Shown here piece after piece: positions 1 through 5,564 of a stretch of DNA of 6,412 nt. The DNA lies in contig PUNI01000091.1 in NCBI GenBank assembly GCA_003551745.1, positions 1 through 6,412 on the forward strand, written 5' to 3'. The stretch is from Paracoccaceae bacterium. Lineage in GTDB: Bacteria; Pseudomonadota; Alphaproteobacteria; Rhodobacterales; Rhodobacteraceae. Each line of letters starts with the position of its first letter. Position 1 is the first letter of the stretch. The notes under the pieces are model-generated. The model saw nothing but the letters and a program-made list of their open reading frames with translations, was not told where the DNA came from and made no database searches. The translations under genes and the position numbers were made by a program.

Positions 1-150
1 CACTGGGCGGCGGCGGTGACATCGGTGGCGGTGGCGCTGGGGCTGGCGTTTCTTCCCTACAACCTCGGGCTGCTGCTCGCCGGGCTGGCCGCCATGGCGG
101 TCGGCGCCGCCGTGGAGGGCTGGATGGTGAGGCGGGGGACGTGGACATGA
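1..150 (+). CDS. azlC: AzlC family branched-chain amino acid exporter, large subunit (3' end only)
   Basis: Only the last 49 codons are present, and the gene starts before the window. Frame 1 is open from the first base to the TGA at 148-150. The fragment is strongly hydrophobic: alanine/leucine/glycine-rich stretches interrupted by the LPYNLGLLLAGLAAM segment, then a short basic tail (MVRRGTWT). This fits the final membrane helices of AzlC, the large integral-membrane subunit of the AzlCD amino acid exporter, which acts in the inner membrane. The strongest support is context: its stop codon overlaps the start of a recognisable azlD in an ATGA arrangement, the usual azlC-azlD coupling. On its own the fragment could be the tail of many membrane proteins, so the name rests mainly on the partner gene. 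Confidence 0.8.
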   Translation, partial: HWAAAVTSVAVALGLAFLPYNLGLLLAGLAAMAVGAAVEGWMVRRGTWT

Positions 151-476
151 GCTACTCTGCCGCCGAGATCTGGGCGATCATCCTGCTGCTGGGTCTGGGC
201 ACCTTCCTGATCCGCTTCTCCTTTCTCGGGCTCGCCGGCCGGCGCAACTGGCCGCCGCTTCTGCTGCGGCTGTTGCGCTATACCCCCGTCGCGGTGATCC
301 CGGGGCTGGTGGCGCCGCTGGTGATCTGGCCGGCGGCGACGGGGGGCGAGGCCGATCCCGCGCGCATGGCCGCGGCGGTGGCGACCCTCGCCGTGGGGCT
401 GTGGCTGAAATCGGTCCTGGCCGCGATCCTGGCCGGCGCCAGCACGCTGGCCGCGGGGCTCTGGTTGCTGGCCTGA
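147..476 (+). CDS. azlD: AzlD family branched-chain amino acid exporter, small subunit
   Basis: This encodes a 109-residue integral membrane protein, the normal size for AzlD, the small subunit that works with AzlC in exporting branched-chain amino acids (and analogues such as 4-azaleucine in Bacillus). Family features visible are the GTFLIRFSFL segment in the first helix (residues 18-27) and the RYTPVAVIPGLVAPLV segment (44-59). Four hydrophobic stretches lie at about 7-29, 46-62, 73-89 and 90-108. The ATG at 147 is chosen because its ATGA overlaps the azlC stop and a purine-rich AGGCGGGGG run ends eight bases upstream. A GTG at 141 in the same frame would add only two residues and is less likely. 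Translation is probably coupled to azlC. Substrate specificity cannot be read from the sequence. Confidence 0.9.
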   Translation: MSYSAAEIWAIILLLGLGTFLIRFSFLGLAGRRNWPPLLLRLLRYTPVAVIPGLVAPLVIWPAATGGEADPARMAAAVATLAVGLWLKSVLAAILAGASTLAAGLWLLA

Positions 477-478
477 TC

Positions 479-512
479 CCCGCTCTTTCTCGCCGGCCTG
501 TCTGTCGGCGGG
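479..512. terminator. Candidate hairpin in the convergent azlD/parC gap
   Basis: The 53-bp gap between the azlD stop and the parC stop contains a possible hairpin. CGCCG (491-495) pairs with CGGCG (506-510) around a ten-base loop, and an outer CCCGC (479-483) could pair with GCGGG (508-512) in an alternative fold. There is no clear T-run on either side; on the minus strand a short A-rich, not T-rich, stretch follows. Because two genes converge here a terminator is expected, but the sequence does not show a classical intrinsic one, so this is a weak call. Rho-dependent termination is equally possible. Confidence 0.25.
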
Positions 513-529
513 TAGCGACGCGTTGTGCC

Positions 530-2848
530 TCAGTTGAAACGGTTGTCGCGCGGGAAGCCACGCGGGGCCATGCGCCCGGCGCTGGCCCGCGCGCCCTGCC
601 ATTCCGTCAGATCGGCCTCGGTGCGCGTGCGCCCGGCAGGGTCCTTCCAGCTCAGCCCTTCGGCCAGGGGGAAGGTGATCGCGTCCGACAGCCCGCCGTC
701 CTTGTATTTCTGCAGCCGCACGCCCTTGCCGCGCCCCATCTCGGGCAGATCCGCCAGCGAGAACACCAGCATCTTGCGGTTCTCGCCCACCGCGGCGACG
801 TGATCGCCCGCAACCGGGCGGCAGACCTTCGCCACCGCTCCCTTCGCCGGGTTCAGCACCTGCTTGCCGGCGCGGGTCTGGGCGACCACCTCCGCCTCGG
901 GCACCACGAAGCCGTCGCCGGCCGAGGAGGCGACCAGCAGCCGCCCCCGCGGCCGGTGGACGAGAAGCGCCACGATCTGCGTCTCGTTGGGCAGATCGAC
1001 CATCAGCCGCACCGGCTCGCCGAGCCCCCGCCCGCCGGGCAGGTTGCCACCGAGCAGCGTGTAGAACCGCCCGTTCGAGCCGAAAACCAGGATGCGGTCG
1101 GTGGTCTCGGCGTGCAGCAGGAAGCCGGGGCCGTCGCCGTCGCGGAACTTCAGCGGGCTGTCGGGCGCGACATGGCCCTTCATGGCACGGATCCATCCCA
1201 TCGCCGAGCAGACCACGGTGATGGGCTCGCGCTCGATCATCGCCTCCAGCGGCACCTCCTCCACCGCCGCAGCGGTGGCAAAGCTGCTGCGGCGGGCGCC
1301 GCCGGGGGCATCGGCGCCGAAGGCGCTGGCGACGTCGGCCAGCTCCTTGCCGATCCGCTTCCACTGCTTGCGCTCGCTGGCCAGAAGATCCTCGATCCCG
1401 GCGCGCTCGCGCAGCAGATCGTCGTATTCCCGGCGCAGCGCCATTTCCTCCAGCCGGCGCAGGGCGCGCAGCCGCATGTTGAGGATCGCCTCCGCCTGTG
1501 CTTCGCTCAGCCCTTCCTCGGTGTCGTCCGTGCGCGTCGGGGGGCTGACGTAATCGGCCTCGGAGGCCGCGCGCACATAGCCTGGCCCCCAGGCCTCGCG
1601 CATCAGCGCGTCCTTCGGCGCCTCGTCGTAGCGGATGATGTCGATGACCCGGTCGAGGTTGAGGAAGGCGACGAGAAAGCCCTCCAGCACCTCGACCCGC
1701 TGGTCGATCCTGCCCAGCCGGTGCCGGCTGCGCCGGATCAGCACCTCGCGGCGGTGGTCGAGGAAGGCGCGCAGCACCTCCTTCAGCGAGCACACCTTGG
1801 GCGTGCGCCCGTCGATCAGCACGTTCATGTTGAGCGGCACGCGCAGCTCGAGGTCGCAGTTGCGGAACAGAAGGCCCATCAGGAGTTCTGGGTCGACGTT
1901 GCGCGAGCGCGGCTCGAGCACGATGCGCACATCCGCCGCGCTCTCGTCGCGCACATCGGCCAGCAGCGGCACCTTGCGGGTCTGGATGAGTTCGGCGATG
2001 CGCTCGATCAGCTTCGCCTTCGCCACCTGCCACGGGATCTCGGTGACCACGATCTGCCAGGTCCCGCGGCCGAGATCCTCGAGCTGCCAGGACGCGCGCA
2101 AGCGGAAGCCGCCGCGGCCGGTACGATAGGCTTCGGCAATGGTCTCGGCCGGTTCCACGATCACCCCGCCGGTGGGGAAGTCGGGGCCGGGCACATGGGC
2201 GAGCAGCGCTTCGTCCGAGATCTTCGGGTTGTCGATCATCGCCCGGCAGGCCGCGATCAGCTCGCCGATGTTGTGGGGCGGGATGTTGGTGGCCATGCCC
2301 ACCGCGATGCCGCTCGCCCCATTGGCCAGCAGGTTCGGGAAGGCCGCCGGCAGCACCACCGGCTCTTCCAGCGTGCCGTCGTAATTGGGGCGGAAATCGA
2401 CGGCGTTTTCCGCCAGCCCCTCCAGCAGCGCCTCGGCGGCGGCGGTCAGCCGGGCCTCGGTATAGCGGGCGGCGGCCGGGTTGTCGCCATCGATATTGCC
2501 GAAGTTGCCCTGCCCGTCGCCCAGCGGATAGCGCATCGCGAAGTCCTGCGCGAGCCGCGCCAGCGCGTCATAGATCGCCTGATCGCCGTGGGGGTGGTAG
2601 TTGCCCATCACGTCGCCCGAGATCTTGGCGCATTTCCGGAACGCCCCCCCCGAGGCCAGCCGCAGCTCGCGCATCGCATAGAGGATGCGCCGGTGCACTG
2701 GCTTCAGCCCGTCGCGCGCGTCGGGCAGCGCCCGGTGCATGATGGTGGAGAGCGCGTATTGCAGATACCGCGCCCCCAGCGCCCGGCGCAGCGGCTCGCT
2801 CTGCACCTCGGCCGGGTCGTCCGCGGGAAGAATGGGCTCGTCGGTCAT
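530..2848 (-). CDS. parC: DNA topoisomerase IV subunit A
   Basis: This encodes a 772-residue ParC, a normal length. ParC is the DNA-cleaving subunit of the ParC2ParE2 type II topoisomerase that unlinks replicated chromosomes in the cytoplasm. The N-terminal winged-helix/tower region spans about residues 20-490. It contains the QRDR-like stretch [17 protein letters not shown] (78-94), the catalytic Arg128-Tyr129 in [10 protein letters not shown], and [12 protein letters not shown] (176-187), whose Ile181 matches the DNA-bending isoleucine of E. coli ParC. A predicted coiled-coil-like helix follows (449-490). The C-terminal beta-pinwheel runs from about 535 to 735 and has a GyrA-box-like GRGKG (705-709). 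The absence of a full GyrA box and the overall sequence type favour ParC over GyrA. The ATG at 2848 gives [12 protein letters not shown], a family-like start; upstream in-frame starts add an unconserved Pro/Arg-rich segment that would overlap the divergent gene. No clear ribosome binding site precedes it. The position equivalent to E. coli Ser80 is Gln90. parE is not in the window. Confidence 0.97.
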   Translation of the reverse strand: MTDEPILPADDPAEVQSEPLRRALGARYLQYALSTIMHRALPDARDGLKPVHRRILYAMRELRLASGGAFRKCAKISGDVMGNYHPHGDQAIYDALARLAQDFAMRYPLGDGQGNFGNIDGDNPAAARYTEARLTAAAEALLEGLAENAVDFRPNYDGTLEEPVVLPAAFPNLLANGASGIAVGMATNIPPHNIGELIAACRAMIDNPKISDEALLAHVPGPDFPTGGVIVEPAETIAEAYRTGRGGFRLRASWQLEDLGRGTWQIVVTEIPWQVAKAKLIERIAELIQTRKVPLLADVRDESAADVRIVLEPRSRNVDPELLMGLLFRNCDLELRVPLNMNVLIDGRTPKVCSLKEVLRAFLDHRREVLIRRSRHRLGRIDQRVEVLEGFLVAFLNLDRVIDIIRYDEAPKDALMREAWGPGYVRAASEADYVSPPTRTDDTEEGLSEAQAEAILNMRLRALRRLEEMALRREYDDLLRERAGIEDLLASERKQWKRIGKELADVASAFGADAPGGARRSSFATAAAVEEVPLEAMIEREPITVVCSAMGWIRAMKGHVAPDSPLKFRDGDGPGFLLHAETTDRILVFGSNGRFYTLLGGNLPGGRGLGEPVRLMVDLPNETQIVALLVHRPRGRLLVASSAGDGFVVPEAEVVAQTRAGKQVLNPAKGAVAKVCRPVAGDHVAAVGENRKMLVFSLADLPEMGRGKGVRLQKYKDGGLSDAITFPLAEGLSWKDPAGRTRTEADLTEWQGARASAGRMAPRGFPRDNRFN

Positions 2849-2903
2849 CGTCAGCGGGTGTAATGGCGTCGGGCCCACCGGTCCAGAGGTGCGGGAGAGG
2901 TCG
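2849..2903. promoter_or_regulatory. Short divergent intergenic region between parC and the SDR gene
   Basis: These 55 bp separate two divergent start codons, so promoters for both genes would have to lie here or inside the opposite coding region. On the minus strand a CATTAC (2860-2865) resembles a -10 element 11 bases before the parC ATG, but no good -35 stands at the right distance. On the plus strand I see no convincing -10/-35 pair. A small inverted repeat, CACC (2876-2879) with GGTG (2888-2891), surrounds an ACCGGT-containing loop. Assigning this as a promoter region is inference from gene layout rather than from motifs. Confidence 0.3.
2893..2900 (+). promoter_or_regulatory. Ribosome binding site deciding the SDR start
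   Basis: The purine run GGGAGAGG ends three bases before the ATG at 2904, with its GGGAG part six bases away. This is the only good Shine-Dalgarno match near the start of the SDR frame. It supports 2904 over in-frame starts much further upstream that would lie inside parC. Confidence 0.7.
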
Positions 2904-3734
2904 ATGGCGCAACGCAGCATCCTGATCACGGGCTGTTCCTCGGGGATCGGGCTGGACGCCGCGCGCACGCTTACGGCGCGGGGCTGGCGGGTGTTCGCGA
3001 CCTGCCGGAAGGAGGCCGATTGTGCCCGGCTTGCCGACGACGGCCTGGAGAGTTTCCGGCTCGACTATGAGGATCCGGCCAGCATCGCCGCCGCGGCCGA
3101 TGAGGTCGCGCGGCGCACCGTTGGGCGGCTCGACGCGCTGTTCAACAACGGCGCCTATGCGATCCCCGGCGCGCTGGAGGATGTGCCAGCGCCGGCGATG
3201 CGCGCGATCTTCGAGGCGAACCTGATCGGCTGGCACGACCTCACCTGCCGGATCATCCCGCTGATGCGCGCGAACGGCGGCGGGCGCATCGTCCAGTGCT
3301 CCAGCGTGCTGGGCGTGGTCGGGCTGAAGTGGCGCGGGGCCTATGTGGCCACGAAATTCGCGCTGGAGGGGCTTTCGGACGTGCTGCGGCTGGAGATGGC
3401 GGACACAGGCATCCATGTCGTGCTGATCGAGCCCGGCCCGATCGGCACGCGGTTCCGGCAGAACGCCATCGCCCGCTTCGAGCACTGGATCGACTGGCAG
3501 GCCTCGCCCCGGGCCGAGCAGTATCGCCGCAAGCTCCTGCGCCGGCTTTATTCCGACCGGGGCCCGGATCGCTTCGAACTGCCGGCCTCGGCCGTCACGC
3601 AGGTGCTGATCCGCGCGCTGGAAAGCCCACGACCGCGGGCGCGGTATGCGGTGACCATGCCGGCGCGGATGGCGGGGCTCGCCCGCAGGCTGTTGCCCGG
3701 GCCGCTGCTGGATCGGCTGCTCTCGCGCGGCTGA
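2904..3734 (+). CDS. SDR family NAD(P)-dependent oxidoreductase
   Basis: This encodes a 276-residue classical short-chain dehydrogenase/reductase with a Rossmann fold; these are usually cytosolic or membrane-associated enzymes. The cofactor motif is TGCSSGIG (residues 9-16). Arg35-Lys36 directly after the second beta strand suggests a preference for NADP(H) (inference). The usual NNAG motif appears as NNGA (81-84). The catalytic set is Asn106, Ser134, Tyr147 and Lys151 (YVATK), followed by the EPGPIGT loop (176-182). The C-terminal end, [26 protein letters not shown] by segments 251-276, is basic and amphipathic. It resembles the tail of SDRs related to retinol dehydrogenases and YbbO, which may contact membranes or lipid substrates. 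The start is set by a strong ribosome binding site and the TGxxxGIG motif near the N-terminus. The substrate is unknown. It is divergent from parC and probably transcribed alone. Confidence 0.93.
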   Translation: MAQRSILITGCSSGIGLDAARTLTARGWRVFATCRKEADCARLADDGLESFRLDYEDPASIAAAADEVARRTVGRLDALFNNGAYAIPGALEDVPAPAMRAIFEANLIGWHDLTCRIIPLMRANGGGRIVQCSSVLGVVGLKWRGAYVATKFALEGLSDVLRLEMADTGIHVVLIEPGPIGTRFRQNAIARFEHWIDWQASPRAEQYRRKLLRRLYSDRGPDRFELPASAVTQVLIRALESPRPRARYAVTMPARMAGLARRLLPGPLLDRLLSRG

Positions 3735-3736
3735 CG

Positions 3737-3758
3737 GGGAAGATTCCCGTTCGCTTTT
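3737..3758 (+). terminator. Weak intrinsic terminator candidate after the SDR gene
   Basis: Just after the SDR stop, GGGA (3737-3740) can pair with TCCC (3745-3748) across a four-base AGAT loop; an outer C-G pair with one bulged G would extend the stem. The stem is followed by GTTCGCTTTT, a T-rich stretch that stands out in this GC-rich DNA. The short stem makes it weak, but its position between the SDR gene and the next strong ribosome binding site is right for a transcript end. Confidence 0.35.
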
Positions 3759-3770
3759 CGGCCGCGGCCG
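3759..3770. repeat. Perfect 12-bp palindrome upstream of the HIG1-type gene
   Basis: CGGCCGCGGCCG is identical to its reverse complement and lies 16 bases before the ribosome binding site of the small membrane protein gene. It could be a protein-binding site or part of a hairpin, or simply a chance product of a GC-rich spacer, since it contains only C and G. No flanking bases extend the symmetry. Confidence 0.4.
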
Positions 3771-3786
3771 GCTAAGTCTGCGGTTC

Positions 3787-3792
3787 AGGAGG
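3787..3792 (+). promoter_or_regulatory. Ribosome binding site deciding the HIG1-type start
   Basis: A full-consensus AGGAGG lies five bases before the ATG at 3798. It decides against the in-frame GTG at 3792, which overlaps the motif itself. Confidence 0.85.
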
Positions 3793-3797
3793 TGGCC

Positions 3798-4004
3798 ATG
3801 CTCTCGGATCCCGTGTTCATCCTCGCCGCGCTGGCGTCCCTTGCCGTGCTGGGCGTTCTGGCTATCGGCATCGGCGGTTTCGCCAGGGGCGGCGAGTTCA
3901 ATCGTCGGAACGGCAACCGCCTGATGCGCTGGCGCATCGGGCTGCAGTTCCTGGCGGTGGTGCTGATCGTCCTCTTCGTTTGGTTGCGCGGATCCGGAGG
4001 CTGA
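3798..4004 (+). CDS. Twin-transmembrane HIG1-domain (hypoxia-induced family) small protein
   Basis: This is a 68-residue inner-membrane protein. It has two hydrophobic helices (about residues 6-28 and 47-63) joined by a short, strongly basic loop (ARGGEFNRRNGNRLMRWR, 29-46). Within the loop, Arg44-x-Arg46-xxx-Gln50 matches the (H/R)xRxxxQ core of the HIG1 domain. The residue four before it is Asn40, where mitochondrial members have Gln or Ile. The GGFARGGEFN turn (26-35) is typical, from memory, of alphaproteobacterial 'twin transmembrane protein' members. Mitochondrial relatives (Rcf1/HIGD) associate with cytochrome c oxidase and respiratory supercomplexes; a similar role here is inference. 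A consensus ribosome binding site sets the start. The gene ends one base before the adenosyltransferase ATG, so the two are almost certainly cotranscribed. Confidence 0.85.
   Translation: MLSDPVFILAALASLAVLGVLAIGIGGFARGGEFNRRNGNRLMRWRIGLQFLAVVLIVLFVWLRGSGG
3996..4000 (+). promoter_or_regulatory. Ribosome binding site of the adenosyltransferase gene
   Basis: GGAGG inside the last codons of the HIG1-type gene lies five bases before the ATG at 4006. This fixes the downstream start and indicates closely coupled translation of the two genes. Confidence 0.8.
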
Positions 4005-4005
4005 C

Positions 4006-4578
4006 ATGGTCGTGCTCAATCGCATCTACACCCGCACCGGCGATGCGGGCGAGACCGCTCTGGGCAACGGGGCGCGCGTGGCGAAGCACTCCCTGCGGGT
4101 GGCCGCCTACGGCACCGTGGACGAGACCAACGCCACGCTCGGGCTCGCCCGGCTGCACGCCGAGGGCGACACCGACGCGGCGCTGGCGCGGATCCAGAAC
4201 GACCTGTTCGATCTGGGGGCGGATCTCTGCCGGCCGGACATGGAGCGGGATCACGAGGCCGGCCATCCGGTGCTGCGCATGGCGGCATCGCAGGTGGCGC
4301 GGCTCGAATCCGAGATCGACGCGATGAACGCCCGGCTCGAGCCGCTGCGCAGCTTCATCCTGCCAGGCGGCTCGCCCCTGGCCGCCCATCTGCACCTGTG
4401 CCGAACCGTGTCGCGACGCGCAGAGCGCCAGGCCGTGGAGCTTTCGAGCATCGAGTCGATCAACGAGGCCGCGGTGCAGTATCTCAACCGTCTGTCGGAC
4501 TGGTTCTTCGTTGCCGCGCGCATCGCGAACGAGGATGGACGGGCGGATGTGCTGTGGGTTCCGGGGGCGAACCGCTGA
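4006..4578 (+). CDS. PduO/MMAB-type corrinoid (cob(I)alamin) adenosyltransferase
   Basis: This is a 190-residue cytosolic enzyme, the usual size for the family, that transfers the 5'-deoxyadenosyl group of ATP to reduced cob(I)alamin to make adenosylcobalamin. The ATP-binding N-terminus TRTGDAGET is at residues 9-17, and YGTVDETN at 35-42. The signature FILPGGSPLAAHLH (117-130) leads into CRTVSRRAER (132-141). Arg133, Arg137, Arg138 and Glu140 align with human MMAB Arg186, Arg190, Arg191 and Glu193, residues mutated or essential in that enzyme. YLNRLSDWFF (159-168) completes the cobalamin-side motif, so no key residue seems missing. It is the PduO type, unrelated to CobA/CobO or EutT. The product would serve B12-dependent mutases such as methylmalonyl- or ethylmalonyl-CoA mutase (inference). 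No B12 riboswitch lies upstream; it is read from the HIG1-type gene transcript. Confidence 0.95.
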   Translation: MVVLNRIYTRTGDAGETALGNGARVAKHSLRVAAYGTVDETNATLGLARLHAEGDTDAALARIQNDLFDLGADLCRPDMERDHEAGHPVLRMAASQVARLESEIDAMNARLEPLRSFILPGGSPLAAHLHLCRTVSRRAERQAVELSSIESINEAAVQYLNRLSDWFFVAARIANEDGRADVLWVPGANR

Positions 4579-4660
4579 CCGCGACAGGGCAGCGCGACGG
4601 CCGGTGAATGTGGCGCCCCGGAAAGGGCGGCGCCTGCGCCGACGCGCCGGGGCGAACCGC
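4561..4660 (+). repeat. Imperfect direct repeat spanning the adenosyltransferase stop and the spacer
   Basis: CCGGGGGCGAACCGC at 4561-4575 covers the last codons up to the stop of the adenosyltransferase. CCGGGGCGAACCGC at 4647-4660 repeats it 86 bases downstream with one G fewer. The coordinates given span both copies. The match could be a remnant of a local duplication or chance in GC-rich sequence. Confidence 0.45.
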
Positions 4661-4722
4661 CAGGGCTTGACGGCGGGCTTGGCGCACGCCGCCGGGTAGC
4701 CGGGGGTGGCCGCGACGGCCGG
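4593..4722 (+). repeat. 12-bp direct repeat within the pre-etfB spacer
   Basis: CGCGACGGCCGG occurs exactly at 4593-4604 and again at 4711-4722, 118 bases apart; the coordinates span both copies. Together with the other repeat pair it gives the spacer a duplicated look, though the distances differ (86 and 118 bases), so a single simple duplication does not explain both. Confidence 0.45.
4612..4634 (+). terminator. Hairpin candidate downstream of the adenosyltransferase
   Basis: GGCGCC (4612-4617) pairs with GGCGCC (4629-4634). Inside it, CC (4618-4619) could pair with GG (4626-4627), leaving one unpaired C and a small GGAAAG loop. The stem starts 34 bases after the stop codon, a reasonable place for a transcript end or for 3'-end protection. 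No T-run follows (TGCGCCGACG), so it is not a classical intrinsic terminator. Confidence 0.3.
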
Positions 4723-4788
4723 GCGCGGCGATTTTGCCCTGTCGTCCGCAGATCGGCGGCGTTATGAGGCGGTCGGAGCGACATTAAT

Positions 4789-4792
4789 GGAG
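4789..4792 (+). promoter_or_regulatory. Ribosome binding site of etfB
   Basis: GGAG in TGGAGTGACACG lies ten bases before the etfB ATG at 4803. The spacing is slightly long but usable, and no better motif lies closer. Confidence 0.5.
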
Positions 4793-4802
4793 TGACACGC
4801 CC

Positions 4803-5564
4803 ATGAAGGTGCTGGTGCCGGTCAAGCGCGTGATCGACTACAACGTGAAGGTCCGGGTCAAGGCGGACGGCAGCGGGGTCGATCTGGCGAACGTCAAGAT
4901 GTCGATGAACCCGTTCGACGAGATCGCCGTGGAAGAGGCGATCCGGCTGAAGGAGGCAGGCAAGGTCACGGAGATCGTCGCCGTCTCCATCGGCGTGAAG
5001 CAGGCCGCCGAAACGCTGCGCACGGCGCTGGCCATGGGCGCCGATCGGGCGATCCTGATCGTCGCCGCCGAGGACGTGCACACCGATATCGAGCCGCTGG
5101 CCGTGGCCAAGCTGCTGAAGGCGGTGATCGCGGAGGAAGACGCGGGCCTCGTGCTCTGCGGCAAGCAGGCCATCGACAACGACATGAATGCCACCGGGCA
5201 GATGCTGGCCGCGCTGCTGGGCTGGGCGCAGGCGACCTTCGCCTCGGAGGTCAGGATCGAGGACGGTGCGGCGCTGGTCACCCGCGAGGTGGACGGCGGC
5301 CTGCAGACGGTGAAGGTGACGCTGCCGGCCATCGTCACCGTCGATCTGCGGCTGAACGAGCCGCGCTATGCGTCGCTGCCCAACATCATGAAGGCGAAGA
5401 AGAAGCCGCTGGAAGAAAAGGCCCCGGCGGATTACGGCGTGGACGTGAGCCCGCGGCTGAAGGTTCTGAAGACCGTCGAGCCGGCGGGCCGCAAGGCCGG
5501 CATCAAGGTGGGCTCGGTGGACGAACTGATCGCGAAGCTCAAGGACGAGGCGGGGGTGCTCTGA
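4803..5564 (+). CDS. etfB: Electron transfer flavoprotein subunit beta
   Basis: This 253-residue protein matches the normal length of bacterial and mitochondrial ETF beta. With EtfA it forms a soluble heterodimer carrying one FAD (bound mainly by alpha) and one structural AMP (bound by beta). The dimer takes electrons from acyl-CoA and related dehydrogenases and delivers them to ETF-quinone oxidoreductase. The N-terminus [14 protein letters not shown] is typical. [14 protein letters not shown] (70-83) and CGKQAIDND (119-127) lie in the nucleotide-binding core. [14 protein letters not shown] (159-172) leads to the beta-subunit signature and recognition loop [19 protein letters not shown] (184-202), with Leu192 at the anchor position (human Leu195). 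Lys197 and Lys200 match the methylated lysines of human ETF beta. The motifs indicate the canonical (group I, non-bifurcating) ETF. Its stop overlaps the etfA ATG by one base (TGATG). Confidence 0.98.
   Translation: MKVLVPVKRVIDYNVKVRVKADGSGVDLANVKMSMNPFDEIAVEEAIRLKEAGKVTEIVAVSIGVKQAAETLRTALAMGADRAILIVAAEDVHTDIEPLAVAKLLKAVIAEEDAGLVLCGKQAIDNDMNATGQMLAALLGWAQATFASEVRIEDGAALVTREVDGGLQTVKVTLPAIVTVDLRLNEPRYASLPNIMKAKKKPLEEKAPADYGVDVSPRLKVLKTVEPAGRKAGIKVGSVDELIAKLKDEAGVL

Larger units (their letters stand above)
4579..4802. other. 224-bp non-coding spacer before etfBA
   Basis: No convincing gene lies here. The first two-thirds is very GC-rich and carries a GGCGCC/GGCGCC hairpin (4612-4634), a CGGCGG/CCGCCG stem (4671-4676 with 4689-4694) and parts of two direct repeats. 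The last third becomes relatively A/T-richer (ATTTTG at 4731, GTTATG at 4761, CATTAAT at 4782), as expected for a promoter region of etfBA. A TTGACG at 4667-4672 looks like a -35 element, but nothing like a -10 stands 16-18 bases downstream. TTGCCC at 4735-4740 lies too far from GTTATG. I therefore expect an etfBA promoter here but cannot place it. Confidence 0.5.

Noticed and set aside
57..2033. A 658-codon minus-strand frame overlapping azlD and parC
   Set aside because: The product is low-complexity Arg/Ala/Gly/Pro sequence in the wrong frame within parC and antisense to azlD; typical GC-rich shadow.
401..2863. An 820-codon open frame on the plus strand running opposite the whole of parC
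   Set aside because: It is codon-aligned antisense to parC, so it stays open simply because parC uses no TTA, CTA or TCA codons, as expected in a high-GC gene. Its product is rich in His, Arg, Gln and Pro and has no recognisable domain, while the minus strand encodes an intact ParC.
3750..3777. TTCGCT...CTAAGT as a promoter for the HIG1-type gene
   Set aside because: The hexamers match the consensus too poorly (about half or fewer of the bases) to be called.
3735..4005. A cobalamin riboswitch upstream of the adenosyltransferase
   Set aside because: The space upstream is occupied by the HIG1-type gene and a 63-bp gap, too short, and I see no B12-box-like sequence.
2568..4025. A 485-codon minus-strand frame opposite the SDR and HIG1-type genes
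   Set aside because: It shows compositional bias only, crosses two well-supported genes, the 63-bp spacer and the start of parC, and has no domain.
4557..4573. GGTTC/GAACC stem-loop at the end of the adenosyltransferase as a terminator
   Set aside because: It lies inside the conserved C-terminal codons (VPGANR), has a five-base stem and no T-run.
4608..4670. A 20-codon open frame in the spacer before etfB
   Set aside because: It has no ribosome binding site, contains the hairpin region and is of a length expected by chance.
4667..4699. TTGACG as the -35 box of an etfB promoter
   Set aside because: The region 16-18 bases downstream is entirely GC-rich with no -10-like hexamer, and it lies more than 100 bases before the gene.
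4251..5081. A minus-strand frame opposite the adenosyltransferase, the spacer and etfB
   Set aside because: It is antisense to two clearly real genes, has a His/Asp/Arg-rich shadow product, and no start signal.
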